Shown here: in pieces, positions 23,622 through 34,100 of the stretch
Layout: each line of letters begins with the position of its first letter
Numbering within the stretch: the stretch's first letter is position 1
Origin: Streptomyces graminofaciens
Lineage (GTDB): Bacteria > Actinomycetota > Actinomycetes > Streptomycetales > Streptomycetaceae
Direction of reading: 5' to 3'
Assembly: GCF_030294945.1 (NCBI RefSeq)
Contig: NZ_AP018448.1
Span: 558,001-622,000, forward strand
Length of the DNA: 64,000 bases
Made by a program: the position numbers and the translations under genes
The notes under the pieces: generated by a model
Databases searched by the model: none
Told to the model about the DNA's origin: nothing
Seen by the model: the letters and a program-made list of their open reading frames with translations, nothing else

Positions 23622-24938
23622 ATGCTTTTTTCACCTGACCCTTTGCGCATGCAGTACGGCATCGATTCCACAGATTCCTCGTGTGCCGCATGCCGGCTCG
23701 TCAGCAGGTCGATGTCGTTCTGGACGCACAGTCGGCTGCTGCACGCCGTGGAGTTGGCCGAGGAGGCCGTGCGGGCGGCGGCCGACCGTCCGTCGTGCGT
23801 GTGCCACGCGCACTCCCGGCTGTGGCTGGCCACGGCGCTGACCCACCTCCGCGACCTCGACCGGGCCGAGCGGATCCTCCGCCCCGAGACCCCGGACGCC
23901 GCCCTGGACGCCTTCGACGGGTCGGCGGAGACGGCCGCCCGAGCGGACCTCGCCCGGTCGTTCCTCGCGTTCACGGCCGGGGACGTCGACGCATCCGCGC
24001 GGCTGGGTGAGCAAGGCCTGGCGGCGGCCGGGCGATCCGGGCCCTGGCAGACCCTGGGCCGGCTCGTCCTGGCGGGGTGCGCCTTGCGGCGCGCCGACAT
24101 GAAGACCGCCCTGGCGAACACGCAGCGGATCGCCGAGGACGCACTCATGGCCTCCGCCAACCCGCTGGCGGGGCAGTGCGCGTGGATGTCCCTCCAGGTC
24201 CGTGAGGCGCACGGCGGGAGCGAGGCGGTGGTGCCCTTCATCGAGCAGCTCGTCGCCCTTGGGCCGACCAGCCGGGAAGTGCTCGGCTCACAACCGGCCG
24301 CCGCGCCCTGGTTCGTACGGCTGGCCCTGAAGGCCGGCGACCAGACCGTCGCCCGGCAGGCCTCGCTGGCGGCAAGGCAACTCGCGGTGCTCAACCCGGA
24401 GTTCCGCTCGCTGGCCGCCGCCGCCCTGCACACCAAGGGGCTGATCGAGCAGGACCTGGACGCTCTGTGGCGGGCCGCGGAGACGCATGCCGACCTCTGG
24501 GCGCGGGCCTCGGCCCTGGAGGACCTCGGAACGCACCTGTCCGGACAGCACCTCCGGCGGGACCGGGCGGTCGAGATCCTGGAGCTCAGCAGCGACACCT
24601 ATCTGGCAGCCGGTGCCACCCGTGATCTGTCACGGGTGAAGAGCAGATTGCGGAACCTTGGTGTCCGGCACCACATATCCCGTTGGTCCAATGTGTCCAG
24701 GGACCAGGTGGGGCGGCTGACCGAGACCGAGTCCGCGGTCGCGCAGCTGGTGGTCCAGGGGATGACCAACAGCCAGGTCGCCGCTCAGCTCTTCCTCTCC
24801 CACCACACGGTGGCCTTCCATCTGAAGAAGATCTTCCGCAAGTTGGACGTGGCGTCGCGGGTCGAACTGGCCCGGACCTGGAGCACCCCGGTGGGCGACG
24901 TCCGCCCGAAGGTGTCCCGGGCCCGCTCGTCGGCCTGA
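23622..24938 (+). CDS. LuxR-family transcriptional regulator with C-terminal HTH, no ATPase domain
   Basis: Predicted DNA-binding regulator of 438 residues, probably controlling one or both flanking PKS lines. A LuxR/GerE-type helix-turn-helix lies at about residues 363-420 (LTETESAVAQLVVQGMTNSQ, then HHTVAFHLKKIFRKL). The rest is an alanine- and leucine-rich helical region like the TPR-like part of LAL regulators. No Walker A or B motif is visible, so it resembles a LAL protein missing its N-terminal ATPase rather than a full LAL of about 900 residues. The ATG at 23622 is chosen because AGGAG sits 8 nt upstream (23609-23613); a longer frame from 23577 lacks such a site. It is divergent from the left PKS gene and precedes the thioesterase on the same strand. 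Its target and signal are unknown. Confidence 0.93.
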   Translation: MLFSPDPLRMQYGIDSTDSSCAACRLVSRSMSFWTHSRLLHAVELAEEAVRAAADRPSCVCHAHSRLWLATALTHLRDLDRAERILRPETPDAALDAFDGSAETAARADLARSFLAFTAGDVDASARLGEQGLAAAGRSGPWQTLGRLVLAGCALRRADMKTALANTQRIAEDALMASANPLAGQCAWMSLQVREAHGGSEAVVPFIEQLVALGPTSREVLGSQPAAAPWFVRLALKAGDQTVARQASLAARQLAVLNPEFRSLAAAALHTKGLIEQDLDALWRAAETHADLWARASALEDLGTHLSGQHLRRDRAVEILELSSDTYLAAGATRDLSRVKSRLRNLGVRHHISRWSNVSRDQVGRLTETESAVAQLVVQGMTNSQVAAQLFLSHHTVAFHLKKIFRKLDVASRVELARTWSTPVGDVRPKVSRARSSA

Positions 24939-25049
24939 GCCGGGTGCCCGGCGAAGAGCTATCAGGTCTGGGGATGCCTCGGCGGATCGCCGCTCCCTAC
25001 GCTGACCGTGTCCTGTGTCCATAAGACTTCCCCGAAAGGAATTCGCCCC

Positions 25050-25802
25050 ATGGTGCGACTGTCGGCACATTCCGAAGAGTGGATACGCCGCAATCACCCG
25101 GACCCGGCAGGAAAGGTGCGCCTCGTGTGCCTCCCACACGCTGGCGGGTCGGCGAGCTTCTTCTTCTCGATGTCCACGAAACTCTCCCCAGGGATCGACG
25201 TGTTGGCCGTCCAGTATCCCGGGCGCCAGGACCGGCGTCACGAGGCGTGCATCGACAACATTCCGGAACTGGCCGACCAGATATTCACGGCGCTTCGCCC
25301 CCTCGACGACCTGCCCCTCGCATTGTTCGGCCACAGCATGGGTGCGGTACTGGCGTACGAGGTGGCGTTGAGAATGGAACGCGCCGGACTGCCATCCCCG
25401 GTAAGGCTCTTCGCCTCCGGACGGCGCGCCCCTTCCCGCTATCGCGACGAACGGGTCCACGAGAAGTCCGACGCGGAAGTCGCGGCCGAACTGCGGACCT
25501 TGGGCGGAATCAGCCCGGAATTGCTCGCCGATCCCGAGATCATCGCGATGATCATGCCGGCCGTCCGGGGCGACTACCGCGCCGTCGAGACGTACCGGCA
25601 CGATCCCGACGGGCGGCTGACCTGCCCGGTGACGGTGCTGACCGGCGATGCCGACCCCCGTGTGTCGATCGAGGAAGCGCAGGCGTGGCGCGAGCACACC
25701 ACCGGCCCGACGGACCTGCATGTGCTCCCGGGCGGCCATTTCTTCCTCGTCGACCACAGCGAGAAGGTCGTGGAACTACTGACGCGGACGCTGAATGGCT
25801 GA
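25050..25802 (+). CDS. Type II thioesterase (editing thioesterase)
   Basis: Stand-alone alpha/beta-hydrolase of 250 residues of the type found with modular PKS and NRPS. Such enzymes remove aberrant acyl groups from stalled ACPs. The catalytic triad is visible: Ser96 in GHSMG, Asp200 or Asp202 in TGDADP, and His230 in GGHFF. The family motifs LPHAGG (N-terminal) and VQYPGRQ are also present, and the length is typical. The ATG at 25050 follows GAAAGGAATT at a workable distance; a start at 25008 would add 14 residues with no family support. It lies 111 bp behind the LuxR-type gene on the same strand, and TACGCT near 24999 could be a -10 box. It is the only thioesterase in the window, so chain release must be encoded elsewhere. 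Confidence 0.96.
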   Translation: MVRLSAHSEEWIRRNHPDPAGKVRLVCLPHAGGSASFFFSMSTKLSPGIDVLAVQYPGRQDRRHEACIDNIPELADQIFTALRPLDDLPLALFGHSMGAVLAYEVALRMERAGLPSPVRLFASGRRAPSRYRDERVHEKSDAEVAAELRTLGGISPELLADPEIIAMIMPAVRGDYRAVETYRHDPDGRLTCPVTVLTGDADPRVSIEEAQAWREHTTGPTDLHVLPGGHFFLVDHSEKVVELLTRTLNG

Positions 25803-25810
25803 CCGCGTCC

Positions 25811-26053
25811 CTATTCGGCGATCTGCGTGCGCATCGTCCACGTCAGAACGCGAGAGGAATCGGAGTGGTCCGACGACTGGCTCGTCTGCTCGTAATGCTC
25901 GTAACCGGCCAGGTACTGAATCTTGAGCTTCCTGGCGCCGTCGGCCTCCGGCGGCAGCCAGAGCTTCTTCGCCATGCCCGACGGGCCACCCACCAGAGTG
26001 ACCTCGATCGAGCCTTCGCCGGCGCGACGGAACTGACCGTCTGAAATCACCAT
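25811..26053 (-). CDS. Small protein resembling DUF5988-like proteins
   Basis: Predicted 80-residue soluble protein. It contains VTLVGGPSGM, a basic middle part and AGYEHYEQTS, a pattern I associate with small DUF5988-like proteins of actinomycete biosynthetic clusters. Function unknown. The ATG at 26053 is preferred because GAAAGG lies about 9 nt upstream; an earlier ATG at 26095 would add 14 residues without a good ribosome site. It is convergent with the thioesterase, with only 8 bp between the stop codons. No signal peptide or membrane segment is visible. The family assignment is from memory of the motif only. Confidence 0.62.
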   Translation of the reverse strand: MVISDGQFRRAGEGSIEVTLVGGPSGMAKKLWLPPEADGARKLKIQYLAGYEHYEQTSQSSDHSDSSRVLTWTMRTQIAE

Positions 26054-26304
26054 AGAAACAGCCTTTCTCAACCCGCATATGACACTGCGGCGCATGCGTG
26101 AATGGGCTGGGGAACGAGGAACGCGAACAGGCTTTGCGCTCTTTCCTGCCGTGGATCCTACGCAGCATGAGCATCGCGCGACAGCCGTCGGGACAGCACA
26201 ACCACCGTCATCTCACGAGAACTACCAATGTTGGTGAACAGAACTCACCGATAAAACCAGCCTACGTGAATACGCGTCACCTTCAATGTCATCGTTACCG
26301 GGCG

Positions 26305-26773
26305 GTGGACATCGGCCTGGTCGGCGACATCGTGGACGTGGACCCGGACCTGGTGCGCGAGCTCCTGGAGCAGGGGCACATCCCGGTGGTCTCCCGAGTG
26401 GCGCGGCGAGGACGGGCAGGTCTACAACGTCAACGCCGATCTCGCCGCGTCGGCCCTGGCCGTGGCTCTCGGCGCCAAGCAGCTGGTGATGCTCACCGAC
26501 GTGGAGGGGCTGTACGCGAACTGCCCGCACAGCACCGAGGTGATCGAGCGTCTCACGGCCGACGCGCTGGACGGGCTGCTGCCGGGGCTGGCGAGCGGGA
26601 TGCTCCCGAAGATGGAGGGCTGCCTGCGGGCCGTACGCGGAGGCGTACGGCGAGCGCACGTGCTCGAGGGCCGCGTACCGCACGCGGTGCTGCGCACGGT
26701 CCTCGACGAGACCTGCCCCGGCACCACCATGGTCCCCGACACCGTCCCGAAACGCGACACGAGCACCGCGTGA
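26305..26773 (+). pseudogene. argB: Truncated, frameshifted acetylglutamate kinase fragment
   Basis: The C-terminal half of an ArgB-like kinase is recognisable: DIGLVGDIVDVDPDLVREL from 26308, then a different frame from about 26408 with EDGQVYNVNADLAASALAV, VMLTDVEGLY and SGMLPKMEGCLRAVRGGV. The frame changes near 26400-26408, consistent with a small deletion in a GC repeat. The N-terminal half with the phosphate-binding glycine loop is absent. It can therefore not make a working arginine-pathway enzyme. No argC, argJ or argD neighbour is present, so this looks like a relic carried in by rearrangement. Confidence 0.82.
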
Positions 26774-26800
26774 CCGCCGCGTTCGACGCGGCGGTCACGC
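26768..26800 (+). terminator. Perfect 14-bp stem-loop after the argB fragment
   Basis: GCGTGACCGCCGCG (26768-26781), a 5-base loop TTCGA, then its exact reverse complement (26787-26800). It overlaps the TGA of the argB fragment. Such long GC stems without a T run often act as terminators in actinomycetes. It could work on either strand. Confidence 0.7.
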
Positions 26801-26919
26801 CTGTACGAGCCGACGATCACACAGCCCACGTGAACACGACGCTCGCACACCCGGCCAAGTCGGCTCTCACAGAGCCCTCCTGAGGACCCATGCCTCGCGT
26901 CGAGGGTCCAGGGACTCCG

Positions 26920-27127
26920 CGCGACAGCGACGTACGGTCCTCCCCCGTCGCGGGACTGCACTCCCCCGTCCACGCCCTCGCCGCCGTGGGCGTACCGCTG
27001 CTGGACAATCTCGATCTGGAGCCGCTGTCCGATGCGGGCGGGGCGGTACGAGTTCCTGCTGGTCGTCACGCCCCTGAACATCCCTGGTGGCACGGCCTCA
27101 CCCGTCAGCCCGGTCGCGGTGCTGTGA
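26920..27127 (+). pseudogene. C-terminal fragment of a cyclase-family (kynurenine formamidase-like) hydrolase
   Basis: Two frames together resemble the end of a cyclase-family metal-dependent hydrolase. SPVHALAAVGVPLLDNLDLE is read from about 26965. Then, after a frame change near 27045, comes RYEFLLVVTPLNIPGG, ending in SPVAVL and a TGA at 27125-27127. The N-terminal part with the metal-binding motif is missing. Together with the argB and IS110 relics it marks this stretch as a graveyard of broken genes. The family call is by motif memory and moderately secure. Confidence 0.6.
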
Positions 27128-27184
27128 GGGCGAGGCTGTGCCGGCCGGCTCTCCGTCGGGGCCAGGCTGCTCCGCGCGGTCGGC

Positions 27185-27994
27185 TCACGGCTTGCGGGCG
27201 GTGAGCAGGGCGTAGCCGTACTGGGGCAGGTCGAACAGTCCCGTCCATGTCTTCTTGGCCGCCGCGACGCCTTCTTCGCCGATTGCGTCGAGCAGCATGT
27301 CGAAGGTGGGCGCGACCGCCTCTCCGGTGGAACGGGTCTCCTCGCTGACGTCGGTGAGGTCGATGAGTTCGAGACCCGCCTTCTCCACGAGGCGGGGATA
27401 GTTCTCGATGTGCTCCACCGATCGGGCGGTGCTCTGGAAACAGAACTGTTCCACCACGGCCGCGGCCGTGTCGTCGAGCGTGCCGTGCAGTACGAGGTCA
27501 GCTATCACCAGGCGTCCGCCGGGCTTCAGGACGCGTGCCATCTCGCCCATGACCTGACCTCGGTCAGGCATGTGGAACATCGACTCCAGCGCCCAGACCC
27601 GGTCGAAGGAGTCGTCGGCGTAGGGGAGGTTCATGGCGTCGGCGATCTCGAAGACGAGCCGGTCCTGCAACCCTTCTGCCTGGGCCAAGGAGTTCGCCAC
27701 TTCTATCTGGTTACGGCTGACGTTCACGCCCTTCACCACGGCACCGGTTTCCCTGGCCAGCCGCACGGCGGGCTTGCCGACGCCGCAGCCGACGTCCAGG
27801 ACGGTGTGTCCGGCACTCGCCTCCAGCCGTGCGATGACCTGCCCAGTCATCGCCTCACCGGCCTCGGCCAGCGAGCCGCCGCCGAGGGGGTCCGCCCAGT
27901 ATCCGAAGTGGATGTTGTCTTCGAACATGGTGCGTGTCAGATCGTTCACCTGGTCGTAGTACTCCCCGACCTTGACGCTGTACGAGTCGAACAT
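27185..27994 (-). CDS. SAM-dependent methyltransferase (class I)
   Basis: Cytosolic methyltransferase of 269 residues, probably a tailoring enzyme for the polyketide. The SAM-binding motif I is VLDVGCGVGKP (residues 65-75). The acidic loop and motif II region follow (about 115-145, with ALESMFHM), then motif III (VLKPGGRLVIADL). The N-terminal DNIHFGYW is typical of small-molecule methyltransferases of the sugar O-methyl, polyketide O-methyl and terpenoid C-methyl types, so the target atom cannot be told. The ATG at 27994 has a strong GGAGGACGAC site directly upstream. It lies 97 bp behind the last PKS gene on the same strand and is probably cotranscribed with it. Its 3' end converges on the cyclase fragment. 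Confidence 0.93.
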   Translation of the reverse strand: MFDSYSVKVGEYYDQVNDLTRTMFEDNIHFGYWADPLGGGSLAEAGEAMTGQVIARLEASAGHTVLDVGCGVGKPAVRLARETGAVVKGVNVSRNQIEVANSLAQAEGLQDRLVFEIADAMNLPYADDSFDRVWALESMFHMPDRGQVMGEMARVLKPGGRLVIADLVLHGTLDDTAAAVVEQFCFQSTARSVEHIENYPRLVEKAGLELIDLTDVSEETRSTGEAVAPTFDMLLDAIGEEGVAAAKKTWTGLFDLPQYGYALLTARKP

Positions 27995-28033
27995 GTCGTC
28001 CTCCGGGTGTGTTCCTGATGTGATGAGGAAAAA

Positions 28034-28100
28034 GGAGCGTTAGCTGCACGGAGCGTTAGTTGTGTGCGGCGTTAGTTGTGTGGGGCGTTAGTTATATGGA
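28034..28100. repeat. Four imperfect tandem repeats of about 16 bp across the stop codon of the third PKS gene
   Basis: On the plus strand, GGAGCGTTAGCTGCAC, then GGAGCGTTAGTTGTGTGC, then GGCGTTAGTTGTGTGG, then GGCGTTAGTTATATGG. The last unit includes the TAA stop codon of the PKS gene (TTA at 28092-28094). The repeats fill most of the gap before the methyltransferase ribosome site. They look like local slippage copies of the gene's 3' end; a regulatory role is possible but unsupported. Confidence 0.85.
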
Positions 28101-31100
28101 TGCGTTGTCGAGGAATCCGAAGAGTTCCTCGTCCGTGGCGGAATCCACGTCGAGCTTCTTCGGACTGATTCCGATATCCGCGCGTGTGGCTGCCCCTGTG
28201 TCGGTGCCCTGCTGAGTCTCAGCGGCGCTCGGCACGATCAGTGTCAACAGGTGACCGGCGAGTGCCCTGCTGTTGGGGTACTCGAAGACGAGGGTGGCGG
28301 GCAGGCGGAGTCCGGTGGCGGTGTTGAGGCGGTTGCGGAGTTCGATCGCGGTCAGGGAGTCGATGCCGAGTTCCTTGAAGGCGCGGTCGGCGTCGAGGGT
28401 CGTGGGGTCCGTGTGGCCCAGGACCACGGCGAGGTGGGTGCGGACGATGTCCAGAAGGACGTCGTGCCGGTCGCTGTGCGGGAGGGCCGTCAGGCGTGCG
28501 GCCAGTGTCTTCTCGCTCGTGAGCGCGGTGGCGGCGGTTCGGGCGGCACGGCGTCGGGTGGGGGTGCGGGTATCTCCGGCCAGGGGTCGGAGGATGGGGG
28601 GTACGTCGTCCGAGGCACGGATCGCCGGCACATCCAGGCGGACGGGCACGACTAGGGGGTCGGCCAGCCCGAGGGCGGTGTCGAGGAGGTTCAGGCCCTG
28701 TTCCGAGGACAGGGGCAGGACTCCGCCCCTCGCCATTCGGGCCAGGTCGCTCCCGCCGAGGTGTCCCGTCATACCACTGGCCTGCTCCCAGAAACCCCAG
28801 GCCAGGGAGATGGCAGGGAGGCCTTGGGCGTGGCGGTGGGCGGCGAGCGCGTCGAGAGCGGTGTTCGCGGCCGCGTAGTTCGCCTGGCCCGCGGCTCCCG
28901 TGACACCGGCGAGGGAGGAGAACAGGACGAAGGCCGACAGGTCCATCTCCCGGGTCAGCTCGTGCAGATGCCAGGCCGCGTCCACCTTCGGCCGGAATAC
29001 CGAGTCGACATGCTCCGGCGTCAGCGAGCCGAGCACTCCGTCGTCCACCACACCCGCCGCATGGATCACGGCGGTGAGGGGACGGTCCGCGGGAATGCCC
29101 TCCAACAGCACCGCCGCCTGCTGACGGTCGCCCATGTCGCACGCCGACACAGTCACCCGAGCACCCAGCGCTTCGAGTTCCGCGACCAGCTCGGCGGCGC
29201 CCGGAGCCTCCATGCCCCGCCGACTGGTCAGCAGCACGTGCTCGGCACCGGCCGCCGCCATACGCCGCGCGACCAAACCGCCCAAGACCCCTGTGCCGCC
29301 GGTGATCAGCACCGTTCCCCGGTGGTTCGGCGGGGTGGGGATCGTCAGGACGTTCTTGCCGATGTGCCGGGCCTGGCTCATGAACCGGAAGGCCTCGGCG
29401 GCATGACGGATGTCCCAGGCACGAATCGGCGGCAAGCGCAGAACCCCCCGCTCGAACAATGCCATGACCTCGCGCAGAATCTCCCCGATGCGCTCCTCGC
29501 CGGCGTCCATCGCGTCGAACGCCCGGTAAGTGGCATGGGGGTGTGTTGCAGCGACTTGCTCGGGGACGCGAATGTCGGTCTTGCCCATTTCCAGGAAACG
29601 GCCGCCCGGTGACAACAGTCTCAGGGAAGCATCGGTGAATTCACCGGCCAGGCTGTTCAGAACCACCTCGATTCCGTGGCCGTCCGTGGCCTCCCGGAAT
29701 TCGGGTTCGAATTCCAGCGTGCGGGACGAGGCGATGTGCGTCGAGTCCAGCCCCAGGGTGGCGAGCACGTGCTGCTTCCGCGGGTTCGCCGTACCGAAGA
29801 TCTCCGCGCCCAGGTGGCGGGCCAGTTGCACGGCCGCCATGCCGACGCCGCCTGCGGCAGCGTGGATCAGGACACGTTCGCCGGGCTTGAGTCCCGCCAG
29901 GTCCACCAGGCCGTAGTACGCCGTCGCGAAGACGACCGGAACCGACGCCGCCTCCGCGAACGACCAGCCGGACGGGACGCGGACCAGGAGTCGGTGATCG
30001 GCCACCGCTGTCGAGGCCATGGAGTCGCCGAACAGTCCCATGACTCGGTCGCCAGGCGCGAGGTCGGGTACGCCCTCCCCCACGTCCAGCACCACGCCCG
30101 CGCCCTCGCCGCCGATACCGGCCTCGCCCAGGCCGGTCACTCCCAACGCGACCAGTACGTCACGGAAGTTCAGCCCCGCCGCACGTACGCCCACCCTGAC
30201 CTCACCGGCCCGCAGGGGGCGGTCCGCGGGCTTGTGCGCGACACAGTGCAAACCTTCCACCGACCCGGATCCATCGCTTGCCAACCGCAGTTCGGAGTCT
30301 CCGGTGACTGCGGGCAGGTGCGGTGCGGCTGTGCGGGTCAGGCGGGGGGCCAGGACGCGGTTGTCGCGGAGGGCCAGTTCCGGTTCGTTGGTGAGATGGC
30401 CTGCCAGCTCGGTCCAGGTCTCGTTATCGGGGGCGATGGCGTCCGGGTCCAGGTCGATCAGTGCGAAACGCCCCGGGTGCTCGACCGCGGCGGAGCGCAC
30501 CAAGCCCCAGACCCCGGCCTGTTCCAGGTGCGTGAGATGCTCCCCCGGCTCCGTGGCCACCGCACCCCGCGTCACCACCACCAGTCGGGTCGATGCGCGG
30601 GACGGGTCGGCCACCCAGCCCTGCATCCAGCCGAGGACCGTGGTCGTCACGGAGCTCACGTCCGGGCCGGAGGGGCACAAAGCGAAAACGGCTTCGTCTG
30701 TTGAGGCTTCTGATGTGGGTGTTTCCGTCACCGCCCACGTCCGCGTGGCCGTGGCCGAAGGGGCGGTCAGGGCAGGCCAGGCGACCGTGAACAGGCAGTC
30801 CCTCGTCGCGTCACCGGTGCCGAGCACATCGGCGGACGCCGGGCGCATCACCAAGGAGTCGATGGAGGCCACCGGCGCGCCGGTCGGGTCGGCCACGTCG
30901 ACGGTCACGGTGTCGTCTGCCGTCCGGCGTACGCGTACCCGGAGCGCGGAGGCTCCCGCTGCTCGCAGGTTCACTCCGGTCCAGGCGAAGGGCAGCATCG
31001 GTGCCGCTGCCCCCGGTTCGTCTTTGGCCAGGAACGCCGTCGCCTGCAGCGCGGCGTCCAACAGCGCCGGGTGCAGGCCGTACTCGGCCGTGTCGGATGC

Positions 31101-34100
31101 GGTGTCCTCGGGGAGTGCCACTTCGGCGAAGACCTCGTCACCGCGCAGCCAGGCGGCTCGTAGGCCCTGGAACGCCGGGCCGTGCCCGTAACCCCTTAGC
31201 GCCAGGCACTCATACATCTCGGGTACCGACACTGCGGTCGCGTCTCGCGGCGGCCACTCAGTGGCCGCCTCCACGCTGTCGCGAGCGGAAGTCGTACGGG
31301 CAAGGGTGCCGCCGGCGTGACGGGTCCAGCCATGAGCCGGGCCGTCGGCGGTGGCCGTCTCGGGCCGGGCGTACACGCCCACCGACCGTCGCCCGGACTC
31401 GTCGACCCCGCTGACCTGGACCTGTATCTGCGTCCCATGGGAGGGGGACAGCGTCAACGGCGTGTGCAGGGCGAGTTCCTCGACCTCGCCGCAGTCCACC
31501 TCGTCGCCCGCCCGGACCACCAGTTCCACGAAGGCGGTCCCGGGCAGGATCGTCGTACCCGCGATCGTGTGGTCCGCGAGCCAGGGCTGATCCGTGAGCG
31601 ACAGACGGCCCGTCAGCGTCACTCCGCCCGACTCCGGATCGGTGACCACCGCGCCGAGCAACGGGTGATTCGGCGATGACAGGCCTGCCCCGGATACGTC
31701 GCGGCTGGTGGAGATGTCCAGCCAGTAGCGGTCGTGCTGGAAGCTGTAGGTGGGCAGGTCCACCCGCAGCGCTCCCGTGTTCGTGAAGAACTCGGCCCAA
31801 TCCACGCCGATGCCCTGTACATGGGCCTGGGCGAGGGAGGTGGTGAACCGGCCGAGGCCGCCTTCGTCTCGGCGGAGGGTACCCAGGACGACGCCCCTGT
31901 CATCGAGGGCCTCCTCGAGTGTGTCCTGGACCGGGGGGACAAGGACCGGGTGAGGGCTGACCTCGATGAACGCGTCGAAGCCGTCCTCTGCCAGCCCCCG
32001 TACCGTCTCCTCCAGTTCCACCGTCTGACGCAGATTGCGGTACCAGTACCCGGCATCCAGACCACCGGTCTCCAGCAGGCCAGCGGTCACCGTCGAGTAG
32101 AAAGGAACCTCCGCCTTCCTCATCACCACCGGCGCCAACGCGTCCAGCAACTCGGCCTGGATGTCCTCGACATGAGCCGAGTGCGAGGCATAGTCCACCG
32201 CGACCCTGCGCGCGTCGATGCCATCGGCCTCACACCGGGCCAGCAACTCCTCCAGCGCCGCCACATCACCGGACACCGTCACCGAACGAGGCCCGTTCAC
32301 CGCAGCGACACCGACAGCCCCGGACCACGGCACCAGCAACAGCCGTACCGCATCCACCGGCAGCGGCACCGACACCATCCCGCCCCGACCCGACAACACA
32401 TTCAGCAGACGGCTGCGCTCAGCCACCACCCGGGCACCGTCCTCCAGCGACAACACCCCAGCCACCACAGCCGCCGCGATCTCACCCTGAGAATGCCCCA
32501 CCACAGCTGCCGGCTCGACACCCAACGACCGCCACAACCGGCCCAGACCCACCATCACAGCCCACAACACCGGCTGCACCACATCAACCCGCTCAAACGC
32601 AGGAGCACCGTCCACCCCGCGCAGAACATCCAGCAGCGACCAACCCGTCAACGGCGCCAGCACCTCATCGCACGCGACGATCTGGTCCCGGAAGGTCTCG
32701 GATTCCTCCAGCAGACCCGCAGCCATCCCCACCCACTGCGACCCCTGCCCCGGAAACACGAACACCGCGCGCCTGACACCGGCGCCCTGGCCCCGCACAA
32801 CACCGGCAGCCTCCCGGCCTTCCGCAAGAGCACGAACCCCCGCCAGCAACTCCTCCCGGTCAGCACCCAGAACCACAGCCCGTTCACCGAACACGGAACG
32901 CGAGACCGCCAGCGAATACCCCACATCCACCGGACGCCCATCCGAAAGCCCCGCCAACCGCCGAGCCTGCCCTCGCAACGCGGCCTCGCTCCGAGCCGAG
33001 ACCACCCACGGCACAACGCCCAGTACCGAGTCACCGACACCCACCGGCTCCTCGACCAGCGGCGCCTCCTCCAAGATCACATGCGCATTCGTCCCGCTGC
33101 CTCCGAACGACGACACAGCCGCGCGGCGCGGTTCGTCGTCGGAGGGCCAGGGACGGTTCTCGGTGAGTAGTTCGACCTTGCCCGTCGACCAGTCCACGCG
33201 TGGGGTGGGGTGCTCTGCGTGGAGGGTCTTGGGCAGGGTGCCTTGGCATAGGGCCATGACCATCTTGATCAGCCCTGCCATGCCGGCGGCGGCCTGGGTG
33301 TGGCCGATGTTCGACTTCACCGACCCCAGCCAGATGGGGCGTTTGCGGTTCTGGCCGTAGGTGGCCAGGAGTGCTTGTGCCTCGATGGGGTCGCCCAGTT
33401 TGGTGCCCGTGCCGTGTGCTTCCACGGCGTCGATCTGCGATGACGAGAGTCCAGCGGCGGTCAGGGCCTGGCGGATCACGCGTTGCTGGGCGGCTCCGCT
33501 CGGGGCGGTGAGGCCGTTCGACGCGCCGTCCTGGTTGATCGCGGAGCCGCGGATGAGGGCCAGCACGCGATGGCCGTTGCGGCGGGCGTCGGAGAGGCGT
33601 TCGAGTACGACGGTGCCCGCGCCCTCGGCCCAGCCGGTGCCGTCGGCGTCCGCCGAGAAGGCGCGGCAGCGGCCGTCTTCGGACAGTCCGCGCTGTCGGC
33701 TGAACTCGATGAACGCGTCCGGGGTCGACATGATGGCGACACCGCCGGCGAGGGCGAGGGTGCAGTCGCCCGCCCGGAGCGCGCGGCAGGCCATGTGGAG
33801 GGAGACCAGGGACGAGGAGCACTGGGTGTCCAGGGAGACGGCGGGGCCTTCGAGTCCGAGTTTGTAGGCGATCCGACCGGACATCATGCCGAGGCCGCTT
33901 CCCGCGAGCCGGAAGCCTTCGAGTCCCTTCGTCCGTGCGGTGGAGTCCAGGCCGTAGAGGGTGGCGGGGGCGCCGGTGAACACTCCGGTCTCGCTGCCGT
34001 GCAGTGTGTGCGGTTCGATGCCCGCGCTTTCGAACGCCTCCCAGGCCAGTTCCAGGAGGATCCGGTGCTGGGGGTCCATCGCCAGGGCCTCGCGGGGCGA

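Noticed and set aside
18740..28100. Direct transfer from the third right-hand PKS protein to the left PKS
   Set aside because: The left PKS has no N-terminal docking helix, and its first KS lacks the cysteine needed to accept a chain.
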